DNA of 64,000 bases, taken from contig NZ_CP090557.1 of assembly GCF_021484805.1 (NCBI RefSeq), forward strand, positions 4,228,001 through 4,292,000, written 5' to 3'. Source of the stretch: Tellurirhabdus bombi (lineage in GTDB: Bacteria > Bacteroidota > Bacteroidia > Cytophagales > Spirosomataceae). Numbering within the stretch: the first letter of the stretch is position 1; each line of letters opens with the position of its first letter. This document shows, piece after piece, positions 1 to 7,969 of this stretch. The notes beneath the pieces were generated by a model. The model did not search any database and had not been told where the DNA came from. It worked only from the letters and a program-made list of their open reading frames with translations. Position numbers and translations under genes: made by a program.

Positions 1-78
1 GGGAGAGGCTAGCTGCCCAAAAGCCGAAGTACTACCCAGAAAAAGAGCAATCACGGCGATCAATAAACGTTTTTGCAT
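1..78 (-). CDS. N-terminal fragment of an exported protein (partial)
   Basis: An ATG at 78-76 on the minus strand opens a frame that runs off the left edge after 26 codons. The visible residues are a textbook Sec signal peptide: MQKR, a hydrophobic core LLIAVIALFLG, and a likely cleavage site after SAFG/Q. The mature protein lies outside the window, so its function cannot be told. It is divergent from the DUF5686 gene, with 176 bp between the two starts. Confidence 0.6.
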   Translation of the reverse strand, partial: MQKRLLIAVIALFLGSTSAFGQLASP

Positions 79-254
79 GAATTGATGAAGTTAAATGAAG
101 GCAGGCAAGATACAACAAAGCAACTTTTTTCGGCAAAAAGGCATCTTACCAAAAAGACCATTCCTCATAAAAAGGAATCACTGCTTACGGGGTCCGTTGC
201 GAAGCCGCGCTCAATTGCTTATTTTTCTGAACTTGTACATAATCTACTAGCTGC

Positions 255-2948
255 ATGAAAGTTGCCTACTGGCTATTTAGTCTCTTTTTGTTACCGTCAC
301 TCGTTGTTGCTCAAGGCATAAAAGGAACAGTGAAGACGGCCAAAAACGAACCCCTTCCTTACGCCGCCATCGTGGTCAAAGGTTCTTCTAACGGTACTAT
401 TACCAACGCCGATGGTCTTTATGAGCTGCCTTTGCAGCCTGGCCGCTACGATATTACGTTTCAATACCTTGGTTTTCAGAGCGTCCAGAAATCGGTAGAG
501 ATAACGAGCGGATTTCAGACGTTGGACATTACCTTAAATGAGCAAGCCTACCGCCTGGATGAACTGGCTGTTGGGAAAGGCAAAGAAGATCCCGCTTATA
601 GCATTATGCGCCGGGCAATTGCCAAAAGCCGAATCCACGAAATGCAGGTTCAGAGCTATACTGCCAAAGTGTATACCAAGGCATCGGTTACGATTACGGA
701 CCTGCCCATGGAATTTTTGTATAAAAAACAGTTGAAAGAGGTCGAAAAAGAAGCCAACTTCAAAAAAGGAGTTCCTATTTTGAACGAATCGGTTTCAGAG
801 GTAACCTTTAAGCAACCAAATCAGTACAAACAGAAAGTAATTGCAACCCGAAATTCGCAGAATAACGACTTTCCTTCCCCGAATCAATACTTTCAGACTA
901 GTTTCTACCGCCCGGAAGTAGCCAAGGCCGTCTCGCCTTTATCCCCGAAAGCGTTTGCTTATTACAAATTTGAGTATGAAGGCACGTTCCGTGAACAGGG
1001 TGTTGATGTCAGCAAAATAACCGTTACGCCCCGCTCCTACGGCGAAGGGGTTTTCAAGGGCACGCTTTTTATCATTGAAAATACGTGGGCAATTCATAGC
1101 CTACAGCTAGAAACTATTGCTTTCCAAGGTTTTACGGTTAAAGTACGTCAGGTTTTTAGCCCGGTTCAAAACGTCTGGATGCCGGTTAACCAACGGTATG
1201 ACATCGGCGGAAAAGTAATGGGAATTGGAGGAAATGGCCAGTACATCATTACCCAAACCATCAAAGACCTGAAGGTAAATCCAGCCTTTTCGGATGAGGT
1301 GCAGGTGGTTGATGAAAAAGTTGAAAAAACCGCTTCGAAGCTCACTAAACGCGACATCAAAGGAAAAAATCTGGACCAGCTTATTGCCCAGCAAAAAGAA
1401 CTGACTACCAAGGATATGCGCCGCATCATGCGAGAGTATGAAAAGCAAGACCTGAAACGGCAACGCGATCCGGAAACCGCCCCCGTCTCCCGCTCCGACT
1501 CCACCACCATCGACTCATTGGCTGCCAAACGCAACACGGCTTTCTGGGATTCGCTGCGCACCGTTCCCTTAACGGCTGCTGAAACCAAGAGCTACGGTCG
1601 CCACGACAGTTTGAAAATTGTCCGGAAAATTGAGGTAAAGCGGGATAGTGTGAAACAGGTAAAAACTCAGAAAAAGGCCGCTAAGTTTCAATTGGGTCAA
1701 CTCATCTCCGGCAATACCTGGCGGCTGAATAAATCAACCTCTTTAATCTGGGAAAATCTCATTCAGGGGCTGTCGTACAATACCGTTGAAGGATACGTTC
1801 TCGTTCCTGAATTGCGGCTTCGGTACATTCCTTTCCGACCCGTTTTGAAAGATTCCGTGACGAAAAAGACCATTCGCCCCGCTCCGGTTCCCACCTGGAC
1901 GCTAGCCGGAACGGGTCGCTATCAGTTTGGCCGACAGAAGTTTATCGGCTACGGAACAGCGGGTTATCAGTACAAAACGACCAACATTACCTTGTCGGGC
2001 GGACGGAACGTGGCGCAGTTTAACCCGAACCCCAATGAGCCCATCAGTCCAGCGCTGAATACAATTACTTCGCTGCTGTTTGAGCGTAACTTCATGAAAC
2101 TGTACCAAAAAGACTTTCTTGGCCTGAACGCCAATTGGCGCATGTTTGATCAGAAAGTAGTGCTGAACGGTAGTCTTGAGTACGCCGAACGAAGCGAACT
2201 GGAAAATTACCGCGAAGACCTGAAACCGTGGATTAATTGGAAAAATCGAGTATTTACGCCCAATCGTCCGTTCAATGCCGAGCAGTTTACGGGCTTCTCA
2301 ACGCACCAGGCGGTGGTTTTCAACCTGTCGGCTTCGGCTCGTCTGGGTGCGACAAAATACCGCTTGTGGAATGGCCGCCGTGTGAGCAGCACCAACGACA
2401 GCCCGCTTCTGATGGTTAATTACCGAAAAGGGATTTCTGGGGTGGCAGGCAGCGATGTAGACTATGACTTCGTGCAGGCGCAGCTTAGTCATTCGTTTGA
2501 AACCGGGATACGCAGTCAACTGAGTTACCAGATTGGAGGGGGCGCTTTTCTGAATGATCGGAGCGTTTTCTTCCCTGATTTCAAGCACTTTCTGGGTAAT
2601 GAGTTCTTCCTCCAGCAGGGCGACCCAACGTCGCGTTTCCGCATGTTGCCTTACTACACCTACAGCACCGGGCGGCGGTTTCTGGAAGGTCACGTGTTAA
2701 TCGAAACGCGCAAGTTTTTGCTCACCCAGATTCAACTGGCTCGGCTGGCAGGTTTAAAAGAACATATTTCAGTCCACTACCTGAAAACCCCCGCCTCACG
2801 CGACTACACCGAGCTGGTGTACGGCCTTGATGGCCTGATTCCGCAAGTATTGCCTTTCTTCCGCCTGGAAGTGGTGACGCAGTGGCAAGCCTGGAAATAC
2901 CAGGGTCTTGGGTTCCGCATAGGCACGACGCTGAAGTTTGGCCGATAA
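255..2948 (+). CDS. DUF5686 / carboxypeptidase-regulatory-like outer membrane protein
   Basis: 897 aa. A signal peptide (about residues 1-19, ending LVVA/QG) is followed by a carboxypeptidase-regulatory-like beta-sandwich (about 21-105; motif GTVKTAKNEPLPYAAIVVKG, then NADGLYELPL and a YLGFQS strand), as in TonB-dependent receptor N-termini. The rest (about 130-897) matches the DUF5686 pattern of Bacteroidota proteins: a central lysine/arginine-rich stretch around residues 340-480 and a C-terminal part rich in alternating aromatic beta strands ending GTTLKFGR, suggesting an outer-membrane barrel. No catalytic carboxypeptidase domain is present, so it should not be called a peptidase. The cellular role of DUF5686 is unknown to me. 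Confidence 0.85.
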   Translation: MKVAYWLFSLFLLPSLVVAQGIKGTVKTAKNEPLPYAAIVVKGSSNGTITNADGLYELPLQPGRYDITFQYLGFQSVQKSVEITSGFQTLDITLNEQAYRLDELAVGKGKEDPAYSIMRRAIAKSRIHEMQVQSYTAKVYTKASVTITDLPMEFLYKKQLKEVEKEANFKKGVPILNESVSEVTFKQPNQYKQKVIATRNSQNNDFPSPNQYFQTSFYRPEVAKAVSPLSPKAFAYYKFEYEGTFREQGVDVSKITVTPRSYGEGVFKGTLFIIENTWAIHSLQLETIAFQGFTVKVRQVFSPVQNVWMPVNQRYDIGGKVMGIGGNGQYIITQTIKDLKVNPAFSDEVQVVDEKVEKTASKLTKRDIKGKNLDQLIAQQKELTTKDMRRIMREYEKQDLKRQRDPETAPVSRSDSTTIDSLAAKRNTAFWDSLRTVPLTAAETKSYGRHDSLKIVRKIEVKRDSVKQVKTQKKAAKFQLGQLISGNTWRLNKSTSLIWENLIQGLSYNTVEGYVLVPELRLRYIPFRPVLKDSVTKKTIRPAPVPTWTLAGTGRYQFGRQKFIGYGTAGYQYKTTNITLSGGRNVAQFNPNPNEPISPALNTITSLLFERNFMKLYQKDFLGLNANWRMFDQKVVLNGSLEYAERSELENYREDLKPWINWKNRVFTPNRPFNAEQFTGFSTHQAVVFNLSASARLGATKYRLWNGRRVSSTNDSPLLMVNYRKGISGVAGSDVDYDFVQAQLSHSFETGIRSQLSYQIGGGAFLNDRSVFFPDFKHFLGNEFFLQQGDPTSRFRMLPYYTYSTGRRFLEGHVLIETRKFLLTQIQLARLAGLKEHISVHYLKTPASRDYTELVYGLDGLIPQVLPFFRLEVVTQWQAWKYQGLGFRIGTTLKFGR

Positions 2949-2955
2949 GCCGAAG

Positions 2956-2987
2956 CTCCCCACTTTAGCACTCAATAAGGTGGGGAG
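2956..2987. terminator. Hairpin between convergent genes
   Basis: Arms 2956-2966 (CTCCCCACTTT) and 2977-2987 (AAGGTGGGGAG) pair over 11 bp with one G-T wobble and a 10-nt loop. It sits between the stop of the DUF5686 gene and the stop of the convergent DeoR gene. There is no long T tract, so termination is inferred from position. Confidence 0.5.
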
Positions 2988-2989
2988 TA

Positions 2990-3748
2990 TTACAAAACGT
3001 CCGTTTTCCCCGTTCGGTAGGGTGATAGCAAGGCCGAGTTTGCCGGTAGTTCCGTAATCAGGTAATCAATCTGGTCAAGGTCGGCTACTTTCATGCGCAT
3101 GACACTGTTCATCTTTTCGGAAATCGCCAATACGGCAACTTTTGCAGTAGCACGAATCATTGCTTTCTTTGCTTGCACCGTTTCCCAATCCGAGTCAGTT
3201 AGCCCCTCCCGCGCGTCCAGCGCATTAGTACCCATGATGCACAGATCAACCCGCAACTCCGACAGACGCTGGTAGACTTCGCCACCGACGCTCATCTGGC
3301 TATAGCGGGATATCTGGCCTCCAACCATGATGATTTCCAGATTGGGTTTGTCTAGTAATTCAACGGCAGTCAAAGGATTTACTGTAATAAAAGTAGCTTT
3401 TAACTCATGGGGTATCAGTTTAATAAATTCACGTATGGTAGTTCCGCCGCCGATTAGAACCAGCATTCCATCGTGCAGCAACTTAACGGCTTTTTCGGCA
3501 ATTACTTTTTTGTTATGGTGGGAATACGTTTCCTGCAAGTTAGACGTATGGTGGTAGGCCTTCGACATAGCACCACCGCGAATCTTGATTAGTTTTCCCT
3601 CCTCTGCCAAATCGTTAACGTCTCTTCGTACAGTGTCTTCCGATACATTGAGTGAACTAGCCAGATCGCCCAAGCTAACTCTGGTGTGCAGATTTATTTG
3701 CCTTATAATTAGATCCTTACGCTCATCTTTTAAAAAAACAACTGACAT
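2990..3748 (-). CDS. DeoR/GlpR-family transcriptional regulator
   Basis: 252 aa. The N-terminus (about 6-60) is a DeoR winged helix-turn-helix: RKDLIIRQINLHTRVSLGDL, then SEDTVRRDVNDLAEEGKL and the wing IRGGAM. The remainder is the DeoR sugar-phosphate sensor (isomerase-like fold) with the ligand-binding GGGTTIREF motif near residue 100 and a later MGTNALDAREGLTD segment, matching the usual VDGID...GLT block. Length is typical for the family. Such proteins usually repress a neighbouring catabolic operon and are released by a phosphorylated metabolite. Here the divergent RidA-dipeptidase pair, across a repeat-rich 426-bp gap, is the obvious candidate target; that link is inference. Confidence 0.88.
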   Translation of the reverse strand: MSVVFLKDERKDLIIRQINLHTRVSLGDLASSLNVSEDTVRRDVNDLAEEGKLIKIRGGAMSKAYHHTSNLQETYSHHNKKVIAEKAVKLLHDGMLVLIGGGTTIREFIKLIPHELKATFITVNPLTAVELLDKPNLEIIMVGGQISRYSQMSVGGEVYQRLSELRVDLCIMGTNALDAREGLTDSDWETVQAKKAMIRATAKVAVLAISEKMNSVMRMKVADLDQIDYLITELPANSALLSPYRTGKTDVL

Positions 3749-4174
3749 AGTAAATAATGGTGTTGGTTATCCAACTACCAAGTAAAATGGGACAAAAGGC
3801 TTGCTTTTCACGAGTACAATCGCGCTGATTTTTGCCGTTCAGTATTAATTGCTTTGACAAATATTATAAAAATGAGTCAAAGACTACATCAATTACAGCA
3901 AAATTGCATTTTATGCATCTAAATGTACAATAGTTACAAATATTTCAAAATTTTATTTGAAATAATCAATAACAAAATCATATTTACGCAAATTTTGCAA
4001 TAATGGCTGCAAATATTTCAAAATATTTTAATAACTAAGTGTGTCTTTTTAACACTTAAAATTCCTTATTTTTATTGAGTTAAACTACTGAAAATTAGCT
4101 TTTTAAAGCAGTTTACTCGATGAATAACTAGCCACTTTTAAATCATAATATTTCAAGTAAGCAACCCTTTAAGT
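3749..4174. promoter_or_regulatory. AT-rich divergent control region (426 bp, no gene)
   Basis: No open frame of substance lies here. The stretch is much richer in A/T than its surroundings and separates the DeoR start (3748) from the RidA start (4175). It holds a 7-bp inverted repeat CTTTGAC (3852-3858) / GTCAAAG (3876-3882) with a 17-bp spacer, and a 15-bp direct repeat CAAATATTTCAAAAT at 3937-3951 and 4010-4024. These are plausible operator sites for the adjacent DeoR protein, but binding is inferred from position only. I see no clear TAnnTTTG box. Confidence 0.5.
3937..4024. repeat. Pair of 15-bp direct repeats, 73 bp apart
   Basis: CAAATATTTCAAAAT occurs identically at 3937-3951 and 4010-4024, in the DeoR/RidA intergenic region. 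The 73-bp period is 7 helical turns at about 10.5 bp per turn, so both copies would face the same side of the DNA. In AT-rich DNA short repeats are less surprising, so the functional reading is tentative. Confidence 0.5.
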
Positions 4175-4651
4175 ATGCAAGCTGAACATTTGTCACCCGA
4201 AGCTACTTTTTCTCAACTGGGCCTTTCCCTCCCACCCGCCCCCCAGCCTTTGGGCGTTTACAAGCCTTATTTGATCGATGGCAAATACCTGTATGTTTCG
4301 GGCCATGGCCCCGTGCGGGATGATAAGAGCCTGATTATCGGTCGAATTGGTGAAGACATTGATCTGGAAGCAGGCAAGTTAGCCGCTCGCCAGGTTGGGT
4401 TGACGATCCTTTCAACCATCAAAACCAACCTGGGCAGCCTCGACCGCGTCAAACGCGTTATTAAAGTGCTGGGCATGGTGAACTGTACGCCTGATTTTGA
4501 GCGCCATCCGTATATCATCAACGGATGCAGCGAATTGTTCGCGCAGGTTTGGGGTGAAGAACACGGCATTGGCGTACGCAGTGCCGTTGGGATGGGTTCC
4601 CTGCCCGACAACATTCCGGTTGAGGTTGAAGCATTGTTTGAGTTGGTTTAA
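4175..4651 (+). CDS. RidA (YjgF/YER057c) family protein
   Basis: 158 aa. The family has a trimeric chorismate-mutase-like fold; the best-known members hydrolyse reactive enamine/imine intermediates released by PLP enzymes. Family features: YVSGHGPVRDDKSL near residue 47, then a GKLAARQVGLTILSTIK helix, and a C-terminal RSAVGMGSLPDNIPVEVEAL block holding the conserved Arg and Glu of the active-site cleft. It is about 30 residues longer than canonical RidA, with an N-terminal extension typical of other Rid subfamilies, so deaminase activity is not assured. It is followed 18 bp later by an M19 dipeptidase, probably in one transcript. Confidence 0.85.
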   Translation: MQAEHLSPEATFSQLGLSLPPAPQPLGVYKPYLIDGKYLYVSGHGPVRDDKSLIIGRIGEDIDLEAGKLAARQVGLTILSTIKTNLGSLDRVKRVIKVLGMVNCTPDFERHPYIINGCSELFAQVWGEEHGIGVRSAVGMGSLPDNIPVEVEALFELV

Positions 4652-4669
4652 TCCTTAGTTGTTTTAACC

Positions 4670-5740
4670 ATGTTCATTATAGACGCCCACCTCGACCTGA
4701 GCATGAACGCGATGGAGTGGAACCGCGATCTGCGCCAGTCGGTTGAGCAAATTCGAAGCCGGGAAACGGGCATGACCGACAAACCTGACCGGGCCAAAGC
4801 AACCGTTTCGCTACCCGCCTTACGCGCGGGGAACGTCGGTCTGGTCGTTGCCACCCAGATTGCCCGTTACGTCGCGCCTGGAAATCCGCTACCGGGCTGG
4901 CAGTCTCCTGAGCAGGCCTGGGCGCAAACCCAGGCACAACTGGCTTGGTATCAGGCGATGGAAGAAGCGGGTGAGATGATTCAGATTCGCGATTTAGCCG
5001 GTCTGGAAGCGCATCTGTCCCTTTGGAAAGACGATGCGGCGGATTCGATCAAACCCATTGGCTACATCCTTAGTCTCGAAGGAGCCGACTCTCTGATTAC
5101 CCTCGACCATGTCGAACGGGCTTACCAATACGGGCTGCGGGCTATCGGCCCCGCCCACTACGGCCCCGGACGGTATGCCCAGGGCACGGACGCCACGGGT
5201 TTCATGGGCGCTCCGGGCCGGGCCTTGCTCAAAGAAATGGAGCGGCTCAACATCATTCTAGACGCCACGCATTTGTGCGACGATAGCTTTTGGGAGGCCA
5301 TGGATCATTTTCACGGCCCTGTCTGGGCCAGCCACAACAATTGCCGCGCTTTGGTCAATCACAATCGCCAGTTCAGCGACGAACAACTCAGGGAACTGAT
5401 TGCGCGCGATGCCGTGATTGGGGGTGCTCTAGACGCCTGGATGATGGTACCGAACTGGGTCAGAGGGCAATCAACGCCCGAAAGCACACACTGCAACCTG
5501 GACGTTCTGATTGATCACCTCGACCACATTTGTCAGCTTGTGGGTAATGCCAACCACGTCGGGCTCGGCACCGACCTCGACGGAGCTTTTGGCAAAGAAC
5601 AGTGTCCTTATGACCTGGAAACAATTGCCGATCTGCAAACCATCCCTTCCCGGCTCCAGAAACGGGGTTATTCGACAGTTGACATTGAGTTAATTATGCA
5701 CGGAAACTGGCTGCGGTTTCTCCGAAAAGCCTGGCAATAA
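4670..5740 (+). CDS. Membrane dipeptidase-like metallopeptidase (peptidase M19)
   Basis: 356 aa. M19 (renal dipeptidase) enzymes cleave dipeptides, often with a D-residue at the C-terminal position, using two zinc ions. Visible ligand motifs in order: DAHLD at residues 5-9 (His7, Asp9), the bridging Glu in ILSLEGADSL (about 135), ILDATHLCDDSFW, a second His in ASHNNCRAL, and GLGTDLDGAFG near 300. No signal peptide is present, so it is predicted cytoplasmic. Pairing with RidA suggests breakdown of a dipeptide or N-acyl amino acid whose product passes through an imine; that is inference. The substrate is not determinable from sequence. Confidence 0.88.
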   Translation: MFIIDAHLDLSMNAMEWNRDLRQSVEQIRSRETGMTDKPDRAKATVSLPALRAGNVGLVVATQIARYVAPGNPLPGWQSPEQAWAQTQAQLAWYQAMEEAGEMIQIRDLAGLEAHLSLWKDDAADSIKPIGYILSLEGADSLITLDHVERAYQYGLRAIGPAHYGPGRYAQGTDATGFMGAPGRALLKEMERLNIILDATHLCDDSFWEAMDHFHGPVWASHNNCRALVNHNRQFSDEQLRELIARDAVIGGALDAWMMVPNWVRGQSTPESTHCNLDVLIDHLDHICQLVGNANHVGLGTDLDGAFGKEQCPYDLETIADLQTIPSRLQKRGYSTVDIELIMHGNWLRFLRKAWQ

Positions 5741-5779
5741 CCACCGGACTAAACCTGACTAATTTTTCCGATTAAAAAT

Positions 5780-5814
5780 AATTTTTCTCAAGTGCTTGGG
5801 ACTTGAGAAAAATT
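5780..5814. terminator. Perfect 14-bp hairpin after the dipeptidase gene
   Basis: AATTTTTCTCAAGT (5780-5793) and ACTTGAGAAAAATT (5801-5814) are exact reverse complements around a 7-nt loop. It lies 40 bp past the dipeptidase stop and just in front of the ABC operon operator. It could stop transcription of the RidA-dipeptidase operon. The long AT arms and lack of a U tail after the stem leave room for a regulatory role instead. Confidence 0.55.
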
Positions 5815-5826
5815 GCGTAGCATTAC

Positions 5827-5850
5827 AGTGTATTAGTTATCTATTACACT
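5827..5850. promoter_or_regulatory. Probable operator of the YtrA-type GntR regulator
   Basis: AGTGTATTAG (5827-5836) - TTAT - CTATTACACT (5841-5850) is an inverted repeat with 9 of 10 positions matching. It lies 15 bp before the ABC ATPase start. YtrA-subfamily GntR proteins are known to bind AGTGTA...TACACT-type palindromes in front of their own ABC operons, and such a regulator is encoded as the third gene here (7565-7942). This strongly suggests autoregulation. Confidence 0.7.
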
Positions 5851-5865
5851 AATTAAAGCAAACAC

Positions 5866-6699
5866 ATGATTAAACTTTCTAACATAAGCTTTACCTATAG
5901 CCGGAAAAGGGTGCTCTTCCGCAATCTGCATCTTTCGCTAAGCCCAGGTAGCATTTATGGCTTGTTAGGGAAAAACGGGGCCGGAAAATCCAGTCTGCTG
6001 CGACTGATGGGTGGACTGTTGTTTCCGACGGCAGGCTACATCGAGGTGGCCGGTCACGAGCCCCGCCGCCGCCAGCCCGCCTTTCTGGAAGAATTATTTT
6101 TTATTCCGGAAGAAATTTACCTCCCAACGGTTAGCCTGGAACGCTACATCGCTACGATGGCCCCTTTTTACCCCAAATTCGATGAGGCGCAATTCCGGCA
6201 ATACCTGAGCGAGTTCGATGTTCCGCAGGATCAGAAGCTAACATCGATGTCGTATGGCCAGAAAAAGAAAGTGCTGATCAGCTTCGGGCTGGCCACCAAT
6301 ACGCGCATCCTGATCATGGACGAACCGACCAACGGCCTCGATATTCCGTCGAAGAGCCAGTTCCGGCGCGTGGTGGCTTCGGCGCTTGCCCCCGACCGGC
6401 TTATTCTGATTTCGACGCACCAGGTCCGTGATCTCGATAACCTGATTGATGCCATCATCATTCTCGATAACAGCGAAATCTTGCTGAACCACTCGCTCGA
6501 ACACATCTCTAACCGCCTCCTTTTCGGCACGCTCTCAACGGTCGAAACCAATGAGCGGGTCCTTTACGCCGAGCCTTCCTTGCGGGGATACACCGTCGTG
6601 ATGGAAAATGCGGAGCAGGAAGACAGTAAAGTGGATCTGGAGCGGCTTTTCAATGCCGTTACCACAAACCGAGAACGCGTCAAAACCCTTTTTCGCTAA
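5866..6699 (+). CDS. ABC transporter ATP-binding protein
   Basis: 277 aa. A complete nucleotide-binding domain: Walker A GLLGKNGAGKSSLL (about 33-46), a variant signature MSYGQKKKVLI (SYGQK in place of LSGGQ), Walker B ILIMDEPTNGLD and the switch His in ILISTHQ. The domain and C-terminal extension resemble ATPases of small ABC-2 exporters controlled by YtrA-like regulators. It is first gene of a four-gene operon and sits directly behind the predicted operator. Export of an antimicrobial or an envelope-stress role is the family norm; the substrate is unknown. Confidence 0.92.
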   Translation: MIKLSNISFTYSRKRVLFRNLHLSLSPGSIYGLLGKNGAGKSSLLRLMGGLLFPTAGYIEVAGHEPRRRQPAFLEELFFIPEEIYLPTVSLERYIATMAPFYPKFDEAQFRQYLSEFDVPQDQKLTSMSYGQKKKVLISFGLATNTRILIMDEPTNGLDIPSKSQFRRVVASALAPDRLILISTHQVRDLDNLIDAIIILDNSEILLNHSLEHISNRLLFGTLSTVETNERVLYAEPSLRGYTVVMENAEQEDSKVDLERLFNAVTTNRERVKTLFR

Positions 6700-6784
6700 C
6701 GCCATGCTCATCATCCTCCACCTTCTCCTATTCACCTTGACAAAAGGCTTTTTCATTCCTTGTCTATAACCCGATATCTACGCC

Positions 6785-7561
6785 ATGAACCAAGTTTTTA
6801 ACACAAGACGCTTCGGCCTGTTGGTCGCCAAACACTGGACGGAGCACCGCCGCCAATACGGATTTTCAGTCTTTGTCCTGGCCGGACTCATGATTGTTTG
6901 GTATGCTCTGCTTAAGCCGGGCTACGGTCCGCAGCAGTTACTGCTGATTTTAACCATTTTGCTGGGCGGTGGCATTCATGCTAGTACTCTATTTAGTGAA
7001 TTAGGCAATCCCTCCCAAGGAATCGGTTCGCTTACTTTACCCGCCTCCCGACTCGAAAAAATGTTGGTAGCTTTTCTTTTTTCAATTCTATTCTTTCCTA
7101 TTGCGTTGGGGTTGTTTTATGTGATTACAACTCCTTTTCTCAATTACTACCTGACAACGCCCGATGCAGCCTTTTATCCTAAAGAAAATGTTTTAGTTGA
7201 AGCCAAAACGACTCGTCTTTTCTTTGGCCTTTATTTCTTTGTCCATGCGGTGGCTTTATTGGGTTCTATTGCCTTCCAAAAACAAGCGTTTATTAAAACA
7301 ACAGCTGTGTTTTTTATTGCTATTGGAGTTACGATGTACCTAAATACTGGAATTGCTACGCTTCTATTCTCCGACCAATCTATAAAAGATATTAACAGTG
7401 CAACCCCCTTTAATTCAGTAACCATAAACTTGGACGACACCCATCGATACCCAGTAATCCTTCCCGAATCGAGTCAACTGCTGGCGATTGTGTTCTTGGG
7501 ATTTGTCCTAATTATGTTGTGGTATATCACCTTTTTGAAATTGAAAGAAAAGCAGATTTAG
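6785..7561 (+). CDS. ABC-2 type membrane permease
   Basis: 258 aa with about six hydrophobic segments (for example FGFSVFVLAGLMIVWYALL-like around 27-45, LLLILTILLGGGIHAS, AFLFSILFFPIALGLFYVI, and a C-terminal LLAIVFLGFVLIMLWYITFL). No conserved catalytic motif is expected. It lies 85 bp after the ATPase gene and 3 bp before the GntR gene, so it is the natural membrane partner of that ATPase. Confidence 0.82.
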   Translation: MNQVFNTRRFGLLVAKHWTEHRRQYGFSVFVLAGLMIVWYALLKPGYGPQQLLLILTILLGGGIHASTLFSELGNPSQGIGSLTLPASRLEKMLVAFLFSILFFPIALGLFYVITTPFLNYYLTTPDAAFYPKENVLVEAKTTRLFFGLYFFVHAVALLGSIAFQKQAFIKTTAVFFIAIGVTMYLNTGIATLLFSDQSIKDINSATPFNSVTINLDDTHRYPVILPESSQLLAIVFLGFVLIMLWYITFLKLKEKQI

Positions 7562-7564
7562 TGT

Positions 7565-7942
7565 ATGGATTTTCGCGATAAACAAGCCATCTACCTGCAA
7601 ATTGCCGACTACGTCTGCGAGCAGGTCTTACTGGGGAAATGGCCCCCGGGCGAGCGGATTCCGTCCGTGCGCGATTTAGGTGTAGAACTGGAAGTTAACC
7701 CCAATACGGCCATGCGGACCTACGAGTTTTTGCAGCAACAAGGCATTATTTACAACAAACGAGGCATTGGCTATTTCGCCGCCGAAGACGCAACCGACCG
7801 CATTACGGCCTTCCGCCGCGAGCAATTCCTGGCGAACGAACTGCCTCAGTTTTTCCGCAACCTGTATTTGCTCAACATTGATCTGAGCGAGATCGAGCAG
7901 CGTTACAAAGCGTTTGTCAACCAAACTTTTCCGGTGAGCTAA
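7565..7942 (+). CDS. GntR-family regulator, YtrA subfamily
   Basis: 125 aa, the short length typical of YtrA-type GntR proteins: a winged helix (about 5-75, with GKWPPGERIPSVRDLGVELE and NPNTAMRTYEFLQQQGI) and only a short dimerisation helix afterwards, with no effector domain. Located third in the operon, 3 bp after the permease. The family binds a palindrome ahead of its own operon, and one is present at 5827-5850. Confidence 0.88.
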   Translation: MDFRDKQAIYLQIADYVCEQVLLGKWPPGERIPSVRDLGVELEVNPNTAMRTYEFLQQQGIIYNKRGIGYFAAEDATDRITAFRREQFLANELPQFFRNLYLLNIDLSEIEQRYKAFVNQTFPVS

Positions 7943-7969
7943 TAAGCTACTGGTCAAACCAGATTTTCT

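Noticed and set aside
73-258. 61-codon plus-strand frame before the DUF5686 gene
   Set aside because: No protein-like pattern, overlaps the signal-peptide gene on the other strand and the start of the DUF5686 gene; taken as intergenic.
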